NCBI RefSeq assembly: GCF_009711165.2
Contig: NZ_WMID02000030.1
Location: 1-64,000 of the forward strand
Direction: 5' to 3'
Source: Flavobacterium sp. MC2016-06
Lineage (GTDB): Bacteria; Bacteroidota; Bacteroidia; Flavobacteriales; Flavobacteriaceae
Length of the DNA: 64,000 nt
Each line of letters begins with the position of its first letter. Within the stretch, counting starts at the first letter, position 1. Under the pieces are notes generated by a model. It saw nothing but the letters and a program-made list of their open reading frames with translations, had not been told where the DNA came from and searched no databases. This document shows, piece by piece, positions 1 to 10,200 of this stretch. The position numbers and the translations under genes are program-made.

Positions 1-1179
1 TGTGATCAAGACGCAATAAGCACCATAACAAATCATATTTCAGGATACACTTATACCTTTTCGCCACCGGGACCAGAAGTAACAACAACTGGTTTGATTA
101 CGGGAATGATAATAGACCAGCCGTATAAAGTGAAAGTATCGGACGGAACATGTACTTCAGATGAATCAAGTGAATTTTCTAATTCCGCAAAACCATTAAT
201 GCTTAATGCTAAAATCGTCCCAGATTCAATGTACCAAGAAATTTGTGCAAATGACGGAAACGGACAATTTACAATTGAAATTAATGGAGGAATTACCCCT
301 TACGAAGTATCTATTGACAACAGAACTGGCATTTATACTCCAACTTCTGATAACAATCACACGTTTGATAATCTTTCAGGAGGGCTTCATACAGTTTACA
401 TTAAAGATGCTTTAAACTGCACATTTGAACTTGAAGTACAAATACAGAATGGGGTTACAATCAATCCAAAAACTGTAGTTCATTATGATTGTGTAGATGA
501 CTTACCGCACAATGCAGTTACGGTAACTGTTGATAGAAGCATTACCAATCTTTCTGATGTAGATTATAGCCTTGATGGTGATGCTTCAGAATATCAAACT
601 AGTAATGTATTCACTAATCTAGCTCCTGGAAAACATTTTATCAGAGTAAGACATAGCAGCTCTTGCGAAAAAGACACGGAAGATTTTACAATAAATGAGG
701 TACAGCCATTAGAACTAAAATTAGATAATACCGAATTAAATCAACTTACAGCAACAACAACTGGTGGCGATGGTGGATATCAGTATTCATTCCAAGGAGA
801 ATCTTTTAGCTCTAGTAATAAACTTACTATTTACAAAACAGGAACTTATAAAATTATTGCAACGGATAGAAAAGGTTGTTCAGTGACCAAAACAATCTTT
901 GCTAATTACGTTGATGTTTGTATTCCTAATTACTTTACCCCAAATGGCGATGGTGCTAATGATCAATGGGGTCCTGGATGCACAAACATATACAAAAACC
1001 TGACCTATACAGTTTTTGACAGATATGGCCGCGAAATTGTTAATTATGGATTAAACCAAAAATGGGATGGAAAATACAACGGCGTAGAATTGCCTGCTGG
1101 TGATTATTGGTATGTCCTTAAATTAAATGACATTAATGACAACAGAGAATTTGTCGGGCATTTCAATCTATACAGATAG
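1..1179 (+). CDS. T9SS type B cargo protein, gliding-motility C-terminal domain (5' truncated)
   Basis: The frame is open from the first base, so the N-terminus lies outside the window; 392 residues are visible. The visible part is a Thr/Asn/Asp-rich surface protein with scattered cysteines and repeated beta-rich segments, as in SprB-like adhesins. From about residue 310 it carries the type B sorting domain: NYFTPNGDGANDQW, then FDRYGREI, WDGKYNG, PAGDYWYVL and the terminal FNLYR. Such proteins cross the outer membrane through the type IX system and stay on the surface or are released. The next gene is a PorP/SprF protein, the usual partner of type B cargo. The specific substrate or ligand cannot be inferred. 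Confidence 0.9.
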   Translation, partial: CDQDAISTITNHISGYTYTFSPPGPEVTTTGLITGMIIDQPYKVKVSDGTCTSDESSEFSNSAKPLMLNAKIVPDSMYQEICANDGNGQFTIEINGGITPYEVSIDNRTGIYTPTSDNNHTFDNLSGGLHTVYIKDALNCTFELEVQIQNGVTINPKTVVHYDCVDDLPHNAVTVTVDRSITNLSDVDYSLDGDASEYQTSNVFTNLAPGKHFIRVRHSSSCEKDTEDFTINEVQPLELKLDNTELNQLTATTTGGDGGYQYSFQGESFSSSNKLTIYKTGTYKIIATDRKGCSVTKTIFANYVDVCIPNYFTPNGDGANDQWGPGCTNIYKNLTYTVFDRYGREIVNYGLNQKWDGKYNGVELPAGDYWYVLKLNDINDNREFVGHFNLYR

Positions 1180-1210
1180 ACTATTATCTATCTAAAATTA
1201 CAATACAAAA

Positions 1211-2185
1211 ATGAAAAAAATTATAATATCATTCTTATTAATGGCTGTTACTTCAGGGTACAGCCAAGAATTAAATTTACCTGTATTTACTCAATATTTA
1301 GCCGACAACCCTTTTGTTTTATCACCTACATTTGCAGGAATCGGGGATAATCTTAGAATAAGAGCCAATGGTCTAACACAATGGGTGGGTATCAAAGATG
1401 CTCCTGATAATCAATCTTTATATGCAGATATTAGAATTCTGGATCGATCTGGTGTTGGAATCTCACTATACAATGACACCAATGGATACACACAGCAAAT
1501 GGGAGCTAAAATTTCTTTTGCTCATCATTTAACTTTAGATTATTATTCTAAACAATATTTATCATTTGGTATTTCGTACAACCTCAATAACTTTAAAATA
1601 GATATTGATAAATTTAATTCAACTATCGAAATGCCAAATTTTGATCCAAGTGTAACAAACAATAGATCTGTTTCTAATAATAATTTTGATGCAGGAGTTT
1701 TATACCGCAACAAAGGTTTCTACCTAAGTCTAAACGTAAATAACCTTTTAAACAAAGCAACAGACAAATTCACAGGAGTTGAACCTAGTTTGCTTAGAAA
1801 CTATCAAATCTATACTGGATATATCATTAAAAGTTCAAATTACAAAACAATTGAGTTTGAGCCATCTGTTTATTATCAATTATTTGCCAGTGACAAACGT
1901 TCTACTACAGATGTAAACTTTAAATTTAGACAATATAATTATTTGGATGATTATTATTGGGTAGGTATTTCTTATCGCTTCCTAAACGATCAAGCGTTAC
2001 AGCCTTTAATGATTGGACCAATGGCAGGTTTTAAAAAATCTAACTTTTATTTTGCCTATTCTTATCAGGCATCACTAAATCAAATTGGAGCTTACAATTC
2101 AGGAACGCATTCTATTACAATAGGATTGGATTTTCTACAGTCCATTAGTAATTGTCCATGTACTCATAGTCCTGCACATCATTAA
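1211..2185 (+). CDS. PorP/SprF family type IX secretion outer-membrane protein
   Basis: The protein has 324 residues, the usual family size. It begins with a signal peptide (MKKIIISFLLMAVTSGYSQ, cleavage near SQE). LPVFTQYLADNPFVLSPTFAG follows, the typical PorP start in which a mature protein watches for Q-Y and NP-x-L-x-NPA-like residues. Many alternating aromatic strands follow, consistent with an outer-membrane barrel. It starts 31 bases after the cargo gene on the same strand, so the two are probably one operon. In F. johnsoniae, SprF-type proteins are needed for export of specific type B cargo; that this one serves the gene upstream is inferred from adjacency. The Cys-Pro-Cys near the C-terminus is a small oddity. 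Confidence 0.9.
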   Translation: MKKIIISFLLMAVTSGYSQELNLPVFTQYLADNPFVLSPTFAGIGDNLRIRANGLTQWVGIKDAPDNQSLYADIRILDRSGVGISLYNDTNGYTQQMGAKISFAHHLTLDYYSKQYLSFGISYNLNNFKIDIDKFNSTIEMPNFDPSVTNNRSVSNNNFDAGVLYRNKGFYLSLNVNNLLNKATDKFTGVEPSLLRNYQIYTGYIIKSSNYKTIEFEPSVYYQLFASDKRSTTDVNFKFRQYNYLDDYYWVGISYRFLNDQALQPLMIGPMAGFKKSNFYFAYSYQASLNQIGAYNSGTHSITIGLDFLQSISNCPCTHSPAHH

Positions 2186-2222
2186 ACAATAAAAGCATTA
2201 ATATAATTTGACTAGAAATTGT

Positions 2223-2453
2223 CTAAGTTTCTTTGACCGTAATAATTTTCACCGGACAAGCTTTTGCTGCCAATTCACAGCTTTCAACAATAGCATGATT
2301 TGTGGATTTTAATGTAAAAAATCCTTTGGCATTCTGCGAATGAAGCAAAACCGATTTTCCGTCTTTTTTTGACATTTGAAAATGCATCGGATCCATTTCT
2401 ACACAGTAGTTACAGCCGATGCATTTATCTCTTTGTAAAGTGATGATAACCAT
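2223..2453 (-). CDS. 4Fe-4S ferredoxin, coupled to the TrhP-like gene
   Basis: A 76-residue ferredoxin with one visible cluster motif: CIGCNYC near the N-terminus and a distal CELAAKACP supplying the fourth ligand before proline. The 35 or so residues between the halves are an insertion typical of single-cluster ferredoxins. Its ATG shares one base with the stop codon of the upstream TrhP-like gene, so translation of the two is probably coupled. This suggests that the ferredoxin supplies electrons to, or otherwise serves, that Fe-S protein. That role is an inference; the family assignment is firm. Confidence 0.88.
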   Translation of the reverse strand: MVIITLQRDKCIGCNYCVEMDPMHFQMSKKDGKSVLLHSQNAKGFFTLKSTNHAIVESCELAAKACPVKIITVKET

Positions 2454-3694
2454 TACGCCTCAACAATTTTATATAATTTATCAGACATTCTAATTCGAAA
2501 TGGTAATTTAAAACTACAATCATCACCTTTTGACGCTTTGTCGCCAACAACATCATTCACAAACATTTCGTCGATTACCATTTCCTGCGCTCCTGTACTT
2601 GGGCCAGTCACAAGAATTTTATCTCCGATTTTAATATCGTAAGCTTCAATTTTGAACAACCCTACTTCGGCTTTTGGGAAATAATGTGTGCCTTTACCCA
2701 CATACACTTTCTTCTGCGTTGCTGCAGATCCTGGAATATCACTCCACTCACCTAATTCTTGACCCAGATAATATCCTGACCAAAAACCGCGATTGTAAAC
2801 TGTATTCAAAGCTTCCATCCAGATTGCTGTTTTTCTTTTAGAAAACGAACCTTCATAATAAGAATCAATGGCTTCGCGATAGGTTTTTGTAACGGTCGCT
2901 ACATATTCTGGCGCACGACCGCGACCTTCCAATTTTAAAACCTGAATTCCAGAATCAATAACTTGATCTAAAAAATCAAGTGTACACAAATCTTTTGGGG
3001 ACATTAGATATTCGTTATCAACTTCGATCTCAAATCCTGTTTCTTGATCAATAACAGTATATTTTTTTCGGCAGTTTTGTTTGCAGGCACCACGATTTGC
3101 AGAAGAGTTATGAGAATGAAGGCTCAAATAACATTTCCCAGAAACTGCCATACATAAAGCGCCGTGACCAAAAATCTCAATTTCAACTAAATTTCCGTTC
3201 GGGCCTTTTATCTGTTCTTTCTCAATTTGATCGGTAATTTTCTTGACTTGACGTAAACTCAATTCACGGCTTAAAACCATTGTATCGGCAAATAAACTGT
3301 AGAATTTTATAGTTTCAATGTTGGTCACATTTAACTGAGTCGAAATATGCACTTCCATTGCAATAGCCCTCGCCATTGCAATAACTGCTTGATCTGATGC
3401 AATAACTGCGGTAATTCCAGCTTGTTTAGCCTTGTTCAATAACACTTTTACGACAGACAAATCGTGATCGTAAATTATGGTGTTTAAAGTCAAATAGCTT
3501 CGAACGTTTTTTATTGTACAACGACTTGCAATTTCCGGCAAATCTTCAACAATAAAATTGACTGTTGAGCGTGCGCGCATGTTGAGTTGTTCTACACCAA
3601 AGTAAATAGAATCCGCGCCATTGTCGAGCGCAGCTTGTAGGGACTCAAAGCTCCCAGCGGGAGCCATGAGCTCAATTTTATTATTTGTTGTCAT
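2453..3694 (-). CDS. trhP: Peptidase U32 family, TrhP (YegQ)-like tRNA uridine hydroxylation protein
   Basis: A U32-fold protein of 413 residues. It starts IELMAPAGSFESLQAALDNG and has the four U32 cysteines in GALCMAVSGKCYLS and RGACKQNC (residues 181, 188, 204, 208 of the chosen start), which in E. coli TrhP are linked to Fe-S chemistry. E. coli TrhP makes 5-hydroxyuridine at tRNA position 34 from prephenate-dependent chemistry. I chose ATG 3694: a longer frame to 3724 would place its first codons inside a dispersed palindrome. The last 85 residues form a beta-rich domain that recurs in the TrhO-like protein at 4430-5788. Collagenase-type U32 peptidase activity is the alternative reading, less likely in this context. 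Confidence 0.8.
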   Translation of the reverse strand: MTTNNKIELMAPAGSFESLQAALDNGADSIYFGVEQLNMRARSTVNFIVEDLPEIASRCTIKNVRSYLTLNTIIYDHDLSVVKVLLNKAKQAGITAVIASDQAVIAMARAIAMEVHISTQLNVTNIETIKFYSLFADTMVLSRELSLRQVKKITDQIEKEQIKGPNGNLVEIEIFGHGALCMAVSGKCYLSLHSHNSSANRGACKQNCRKKYTVIDQETGFEIEVDNEYLMSPKDLCTLDFLDQVIDSGIQVLKLEGRGRAPEYVATVTKTYREAIDSYYEGSFSKRKTAIWMEALNTVYNRGFWSGYYLGQELGEWSDIPGSAATQKKVYVGKGTHYFPKAEVGLFKIEAYDIKIGDKILVTGPSTGAQEMVIDEMFVNDVVGDKASKGDDCSFKLPFRIRMSDKLYKIVEA

Positions 3695-3712
3695 TTTTAT
3701 TTGCTTTATATT

Positions 3713-3944
3713 CCAATGGTTCAAACCATGGGAAATGTATTGTTGCTATTCTTTGTCTCCAATGGTTGAAACCATTGGCAATGTTTTAGAAGATTGTGTT
3801 TTCATTTTCAACACATAGCCCATGGTTTCAACCATGGGAAACGTATTGTTGCTATTCTTTGTCTTCAATGGTTGAAACCATTGGCAATGTTTTATAAGAT
3901 TGTGTTTTCATTTTCAACACATTGCCGATGGTTTCAACCATGGG
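3713..3944. repeat. Five alternating 18-20 bp palindromes in a ~106 bp tandem array
   Basis: Palindromes with the core ATGGTTGAAACCAT or ATGGTTTCAACCAT lie at 3713-3732, 3759-3778, 3819-3838, 3865-3884 and 3926-3944. Two alternating types give a repeating unit of about 106 bases (3713 to 3819 to 3926; 3759 to 3865) with nearly identical spacer sequence. They lie directly beside a degraded REP-associated transposase, so they are probably its REP-like targets. The first palindrome overlaps the 5' leader of the TrhP-like gene. Confidence 0.85.
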
Positions 3945-3973
3945 AAACGTAAAGAAACGGTATCATAAAGCAA

Positions 3974-4408
3974 TCATTTATCTGCCAAACCATGCAATTT
4001 AATAAATTCATCAAACTCATCTTGTCCCTTTTTCTTAAGGTGATGCTGCTTTTGATTCTTTATATAATTGTGAACGACATCTAACTGAGACTCACTGACA
4101 GAAAAAGCCGCAAAGCCATTTTGCCAAGCAAACTTTTCAAGGATCAATTCTTGCCGATTTATAAAATGGGAAGAACTTCCTTTAATTTGCTTAATTAAAT
4201 CTGAAATAGTTTTTTGTGGATTTTGTAAAAATAAGATATGTACATAATCAGGCATTCCGTTAATGATTCTAACTGGGCAGCCTAATTCTATTAATTGCTC
4301 CCCGATATAATCATATAACTTCCCTTCAATTGAATTATCAATTAATTCCTGACGATTTTTTGTTGCCTAAATTGCATGAATCCACAATTTGGTAAAAGAA
4401 TTTGACAT
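3974..4408 (-). pseudogene. REP-associated tyrosine transposase (Y1_Tnp), inactivated
   Basis: Reading back from 4408 gives an IS200/RAYT-type protein beginning MSNSFTKLWIHAI, then an in-frame TAG at codon 14 (4367-4369), then ATKNRQELIDNS and an uninterrupted remainder. The RAYT core is recognisable: NGMPDYVHILF, KQIKGSSSHFINRQ, FAWQNGFAAFSVSESQ and the candidate catalytic tyrosine in VHNYIKNQ. The HUH motif has lost its first histidine (DYVH instead of DHVH). The nonsense codon plus the lost metal ligand indicate a dead gene. It lies beside the palindrome array 3713-3944. An internal ATG at 4255 leaves a 93-residue frame, but that product would lack the N-terminal strand of the fold. Confidence 0.85.
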
Positions 4409-4429
4409 GTAAACCAGCTTAAATGGCTG

Positions 4430-5788
4430 CTAATTTACAATTTTATACACTTTATCTGACAAACGAATACGAAAAGGTACTTCAAAAGTAACTTTATCTC
4501 CAATTTTAGCAGTTGTAGTTACTGCTCCATCGACGATCATTTTATCCAAAACTAATTCTTGATCACCTGTAGTAGGTCCCGAAATTAAGATTCTATCTCC
4601 AATGTTTAATTCATGATTTTCAACAGTAAACTGTCCAACTTTAGCCTTAACATAGTAATGTTCTGCTTTTCCAAGAAGTACTTTTTTTACTTTTATTTTT
4701 TGACGAATTTCAACCGGTTTTTCGGCAGTAGCTAAAGCTGTATTTGGCAAATCTCCAGAATGTTTGAATTTTAAACTTTCCGATTTTCCTTTTCTAAAAA
4801 CTTTATTTCCAACTTGTTTTCCGGTTCTTAATCGCACTTGATCAACCAAAGGCATATGTACAATTTCTAGACATTCTGCAGAACAACAGTTATCCATTGC
4901 TGCTTTACATTCGTCACATTGAATAAACAACAAATGACAGCCATCGTTTTCGCAATTGGTGTGATTATCACAAGGTTTGCCGCATTGATGGCATTGTGAA
5001 ATAATATCGTCTGTAATTCTTTCGCCTAAGCGATTATCAAATACAAAGTTTTTACCAATGAATTTACTTTCTAAACCTTCTGCTTCAATTTGTTTGGCAT
5101 AATTGATAATGCCGCCTTCTAATTGATACACATTTTTAAAACCTTGGTGTTTAAAATAAGCACTTGCTTTTTCGCAGCGAATGCCGCCTGTGCAATACAT
5201 TACAAGGTTTTTATCTTCTTTGTGGTTTTGAAGTTGTTCGTTGATTATTGGTAAACTTTCTCTAAAAGTTTCAACATCTGGAGTAATCGCATTTCTAAAA
5301 TGTCCTACTTCACTTTCGTAGTGATTTCTAAAATCAACAACAATTGTGTTTGGATCTTCAAGAATATCATTGAATTCTTTGGCTTTTAAGTGAACGCCAA
5401 TATTAGTTACATCAAAAGTATCATCATTTAAACCATCAGCGACAATTTTATCACGAACTTTAATTGTTAGTTTTAAAAACGAATGATCATCATGTTCTAC
5501 AGCTTCATTCAAACGAATGCCTTTCATAAAATCATAAACTTCTAGAGTTGCTCTAAAAGCCTCCAGGTTTTCTTCAGGAATACTCATTTGAGCATTAATT
5601 CCTTCGTTGGCAACATAGATTCGGCCAAGTGCATCAAGTGCATTCCAGGCTACAAATAAATCATCGCGAAATTTTTTGGGATCTTCAAGTTTGGCATACG
5701 CATAGAAAGACAACGTAAGACGTTGTTTACCTGCATCATCGATCATGATGGCTCTTTCTTCTGCGCTTAATGTGTTATACAGTTGCAT
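4430..5788 (-). CDS. trhO: TrhO-type oxygen-dependent tRNA uridine(34) hydroxylase (rhodanese) with extra C-terminal domain
   Basis: A 452-residue rhodanese-related protein. The N-terminal acylphosphatase-like part ([12 protein letters not shown]) is followed by a rhodanese domain with active Cys199 in [14 protein letters not shown] cysteine-rich stretch ([27 protein letters not shown]) looks metal-binding. E. coli TrhO (YceA) makes 5-hydroxyuridine-34 in tRNA using O2. Bacterial TrhO is usually about 320-350 residues; the extra ~90 here (from about 365) are a domain closely matching the end of the TrhP-like protein at 2453-3694. It is separated from that operon only by a dead transposase and repeats. 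Family assignment is strong, activity is by homology. Confidence 0.88.
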   Translation of the reverse strand: MQLYNTLSAEERAIMIDDAGKQRLTLSFYAYAKLEDPKKFRDDLFVAWNALDALGRIYVANEGINAQMSIPEENLEAFRATLEVYDFMKGIRLNEAVEHDDHSFLKLTIKVRDKIVADGLNDDTFDVTNIGVHLKAKEFNDILEDPNTIVVDFRNHYESEVGHFRNAITPDVETFRESLPIINEQLQNHKEDKNLVMYCTGGIRCEKASAYFKHQGFKNVYQLEGGIINYAKQIEAEGLESKFIGKNFVFDNRLGERITDDIISQCHQCGKPCDNHTNCENDGCHLLFIQCDECKAAMDNCCSAECLEIVHMPLVDQVRLRTGKQVGNKVFRKGKSESLKFKHSGDLPNTALATAEKPVEIRQKIKVKKVLLGKAEHYYVKAKVGQFTVENHELNIGDRILISGPTTGDQELVLDKMIVDGAVTTTAKIGDKVTFEVPFRIRLSDKVYKIVN

Positions 5789-5966
5789 GCTATAAACAGT
5801 TTAAGTTAAGAATATAATTGAATTCTATTTTTCTGAGTGAATTCGAGCGCAAAGGTAGAGCTTTATTTACAATTTTAAAAACAATAAAGCCTTTCGATTT
5901 TAGACTGCTAATGTGAATTTCATATCAATATTAAGTTTTTTAAGCACAAAAACTCAATATTACATT

Positions 5967-5983
5967 ACGCAACTAAGTTGCGT
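5967..5983. promoter_or_regulatory. Candidate Fur-family operator upstream of the RND efflux operon
   Basis: A perfect 17-base palindrome, ACGCAAC-TAA-GTTGCGT, 80-98 bases upstream of the efflux adaptor start. The same GCAAC-N3-GTTGC core occurs in front of the Fur-family gene (18783-18797), which suggests that regulator as the binding protein. No convincing TAnnTTTG element was found next to it. Confidence 0.6.
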
Positions 5984-6064
5984 TAAATAAATATATATAC
6001 TGTTTATCAGTACATTATGATTTATTTATTATATTTATATGGTATAATTTTAACATTTATGATT

Positions 6065-7213
6065 ATGAATGCTTTAAAACTACCCAAACCACTTCTCTCA
6101 ATTCTCCTACTCTCCATTATTTTTAATTCTTGTAAAAAAGAACCACCAAAAGCACCACCGCCCATGCAAGCTCCTTTTGTAACGGTGAAAAGTGAAGATG
6201 TCCCCATTTACAAAGATTTTGCAGGACAGACTTTTGGAGATTTAGACATTGAATTGATTGCTAGAGTTGACGGGATTTTAACTGGAATTCATTTTAAAGA
6301 AGGCCAAAAAGTCAAAAAAGGACAACTGCTCTACACCATCGATCCTTTAGAATACGATACGAAAGTAGAACAAGTTCGCGGTCAGGTGGCTGCTTCTCAA
6401 AGTAGTTTGGCTAATGCCGATGAAGAATTAAAGCGAATTCGCCCGCTTGCCGATATGAATGCAGTGAGTAAAAGAGAACTTGATGCAGCCGTTGCCAAAG
6501 ACAAAGCAGCAAGATCTAATTACGCCAGCGTTCAGGCAAGTTTAAGAAATCAGGAAATTGAAAGAGGCTATTGCAATATAAAATCTCCTATAGATGGCGT
6601 TATCGGACTTTCGCATGCACGATTAGGCGACTATATTACTAAAGTTGGCGAATCGTCAAGATTAAACACCGTTTCCAAACTAGAAAAAGTCAGAGTCCAA
6701 TTTACAGTAAGTGAATCTGATTATATGCGTTATCAAAAGCAGATAAAAGTAGGCGAACAAATTACAGATGTTCAGTTATTATTATCGGACGGAAGTACTC
6801 ATCCAGAAAAAGGAAGTTTGAATTTTTCCGACACTAAAATAGATCCAACCACTGGAACTGTAACCATTGAGGCACAATTTCCAAATCCAGATGGCACTTT
6901 ACGATCTGGTCAATTTGGTAAAGTCCGGCTTTTAATTCGAACACAAAAAGATGCCATTGTAGTTCCTCAAAAAGCGATTACCGAAATTCAAGGGCTTTTT
7001 CAAGTCTCTGTAATTGATGATAAAAACGTTCTTCAGACCCGAATGGTAGAAGTTGGACAAAAAGTCGGAGTCGATTGGATAGTTACCAAAGGGCTAAAAG
7101 CCAATGAAAAAGTAGCCATTATTGGTAATCAGTTCATTCAGCCGGGTTCAACCGTGACACCAATTCCGTATGTGGCCGATCAAAAACCGAATGCAGTATC
7201 TCTAAACAACTAA
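6065..7213 (+). CDS. RND efflux periplasmic adaptor lipoprotein (AcrA/MexA type)
   Basis: First gene of a three-gene tripartite efflux operon. I place the start at ATG 6065, giving a lipoprotein signal (LLLSIIFNSC) of normal length; upstream in-frame ATGs at 6017 and 6059 would only lengthen it. After the acylated cysteine there is a Pro-rich linker, then the membrane-fusion fold: lipoyl halves (IARVDGILTGIHFKEGQKVK and YCNIKSPIDGVIG) flanking a coiled-coil hairpin, then beta-barrel and membrane-proximal domains. It bridges the inner-membrane pump to the outer-membrane channel. A Fur-type operator upstream suggests metal-responsive control, although the pump family is HAE1 rather than the heavy-metal class. 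Confidence 0.93.
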   Translation: MNALKLPKPLLSILLLSIIFNSCKKEPPKAPPPMQAPFVTVKSEDVPIYKDFAGQTFGDLDIELIARVDGILTGIHFKEGQKVKKGQLLYTIDPLEYDTKVEQVRGQVAASQSSLANADEELKRIRPLADMNAVSKRELDAAVAKDKAARSNYASVQASLRNQEIERGYCNIKSPIDGVIGLSHARLGDYITKVGESSRLNTVSKLEKVRVQFTVSESDYMRYQKQIKVGEQITDVQLLLSDGSTHPEKGSLNFSDTKIDPTTGTVTIEAQFPNPDGTLRSGQFGKVRLLIRTQKDAIVVPQKAITEIQGLFQVSVIDDKNVLQTRMVEVGQKVGVDWIVTKGLKANEKVAIIGNQFIQPGSTVTPIPYVADQKPNAVSLNN

Positions 7214-7216
7214 ATT

Positions 7217-10200
7217 ATGGATAATTTTTTTGTACGAAGACCGATAGTTGCCATAGTATTGTCCATATTTATTGTTTTAATCGGAGGACTTTCTATACTC
7301 TCAACGCCAATTGCACAATATCCAGAAATTGCACCGCCTTTGGTACAAGTTTCTACAAGTTATAGAGGTGCAAACGCTTTAAACGTTGAGCAAGCCGTTG
7401 CTACACCTATTGAGCAAAAAGTAAACGGAGTTGAAAACATGCTTTACATGCAGTCGACCAATACTGGAGATGGAAGTATGACACTTTCAATAACTTTCGA
7501 CATGGGAACTGATCTTGATAATGCAACAATGTTAACCCAAAACAGAGTTGCCGAAGCAACTAATAAACTCCCAAGCGATGTAAAAACTAATGGTGTTACG
7601 ACCAAAAAATCGCTTTCGATGCCAATGCTTATTTTGTCTTTGTATTCTCCCAACAATACATTCGATAATAACTTCTTAACCAACTATGCTAACATCAATC
7701 TGGTTGATGCCTTGGCACGTATAAAAGGTGTGGGCGAAGTAACACTTTACGGAGGAAGTAATTATGCGATGCGAATTTGGGTCAAGCCCGATATCATGGC
7801 CAAATACAACTTGACCGTTCCAGACATTATAAAATCGATTCAAGATCAAAATGCAATTGCGCCGGGAGGAAAATTTGGAGCGCCGCCAGCAACTGACAAT
7901 AACGAATTTACATACAACGTAACATTGAAAGACCGCTTGGTTAATCCCGAAGATTTTGAAAACATTATTTTAAAATCAAATATTAGCAATCAACAAGTTC
8001 GATTAAAAGATGTTGGAACTGTAACTTTAGGAACAGAAAGTTATGCCTCTATTGCGAAACTAAACGGAAGTCCAGCAGGAACTATTGGAATTAAACAAAT
8101 GCCCGGTTCTAATGCTTTGGAAGTAGCTGCCAATGTCAAACAAACCATTGAAAAATTAAGCAAACGATTTCCTCAGGATTTAAAATACAAAGTTTCATTA
8201 GACACCACTTTGGCCATTTCTGAAGGAATAAATGAAATCATCCATACTTTAGTAGAAGCTATAATTCTAGTAATCATAGTGGTTTTCATCTTTTTGCAAA
8301 ACTGGCGTGCGACATTAATTCCGTTATTAACCGTTCCTGTTTCCCTAATTGGTGTTTTTATGCTTTTCCCGCTTTTAGGTTTTTCAGTAAATGTGCTCTC
8401 TCTTTTAGGATTAGTGCTCGCAATTGGGATTGTGGTCGACGATGCCATTGTGGTTGTAGAAGCCGTAATGCATCATATCGAGCAAGGCATGAGTCCGAAA
8501 GAAGCAACCAATCAAGCCATGCGCGAAGTTTCGGGACCTGTAATTGCTATTGCGGTTGTATTAACAGCCGTTTTCATTCCTGTTGCATTAACACCCGGAA
8601 TCACGGGACGATTGTATCAACAATTTGCGATTACAATTGCTATATCTGTGATTTTCTCCGCGTTAAGTGCGTTGACATTAAGTCCTGCTTTATGTTCACT
8701 TTTATTAAAACCCAATCAAGAAGCAAAAGGTTTATTAGGCAGATTCTTTAAAGCCTTCAATACCAGATTTGGTACTTTTACGAATAGATATACAGGATTT
8801 TCACATCTTTTGATTAAAAAAACAGCTCGGAGTTTTATTTTCATCGGAATTTTAATTGGGGCTGTTATTCTTTTGGGAGGAAAAATTCCAGGCGGATTTG
8901 TTCCTGAAGAAGATCAAGGCTATATGTTCGTAAACATTGAATTGCCCGGCGCTTCTTCACTAGAAAGAACCAGCAAAGTCATTCAGAAAGTCGATGCCAT
9001 TTTATCCAAAAATCAAGGCGTTGAATACCGTACCTCTGTGGCCGGATTTAGTTTAATCAAAAACTCCATCGCAACCAACAATGGTTTTTTCTTTGTTGCT
9101 TTAAAAGAATGGAAAGAACGTGAACAAGATGTTTTTCAGATTCTGAAAGAAGTTAACGGGAAAGTTATTTTTGGAATTCCCGAAGCTACCGTTTTTGCTT
9201 TTGGCCCGCCGCCGATTACTGGAATTGGAAATGCTGCCGGATTCTCTATGATGCTCCAAGATCGAGAAGGAAATACACCTCAATATCTTTTTGAAAATGC
9301 TCAAAATTTTATGAAGGAAGCCAAAAAGCGACCCGAAATAGGAACTATCCGAACAACATTTAACCCAAATGTTCCACAGATTCGTTTAGATATTGACCGA
9401 GAAAAAGTTACAGAACTTAATCTTTCTTTATCTGATGTTAACCTCGCAATTGGAGCAAGTTTGGGAGGGCAATACATTAACGAGTTTAATAAATTCGGAA
9501 GACAATATATTGTTTTACTCCAAGCCGATCCGAGCTATACGGTGAATCCCGAGGATATCAACAAGATTTTTGTGAGAAGCAGAGACAACAAAATGATTCC
9601 TATTTCGAGTATTGCAACCATCAAAAAAGAAAGCGGGCCTGAGTTTACAACTCGGTTCAACTTATACAGAGCGGCCGAAATTGGCGGCACTCCTGCTCCA
9701 GGATTTACCTCAGCGCAAGCAATGACCGCTTTACAAGAAACTGCCGATAAAATACTTCCAGGTGGAATGGGTTACGAATGGGCAAACATGAGTTACCAAG
9801 AAAAACAAGCCGAAGGAAAAGGAAATACTGTTTTTATAATGGCGCTGCTTTTCGTGTTCTTAATTCTTGCTGCGCAATACGAAAGCTGGAAACTTCCTTT
9901 CAGCGTACTTTTAGGAACTCCTTTTGCTGTTTTTGGCGCTTTCTTAGGTTTATATCTTTGCCGATTATTTAGTCCTGATTATGTCAACAATGTTTTTGCA
10001 CAAATTGGTTTGGTAATGCTTATTGGTTTAGCTGCCAAAAATGCCATTTTAATTGTAGAATTTGCCAAAGAAGAATATGAAAAAGGAATGCCTGTTGTTG
10101 ATGCCGCGCTTTATGCTGCAAAGCTTCGCTTCCGACCAATTCTTATGACGGCTTTTGCTTTTATTCTTGGAGTAACTCCATTGCTTACGGCATCTGGTGC

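Noticed and set aside
3694..3724. Longer N-terminus for the TrhP-like protein
   Set aside because: The extra codons fall inside the first palindrome of a dispersed repeat, and the family homologues start near MTTNNK.
3713..3944. Possible CRISPR array
   Set aside because: The repeats are themselves palindromes in alternating orientation, spacers are repeated copies and not unique, and no cas gene is near.
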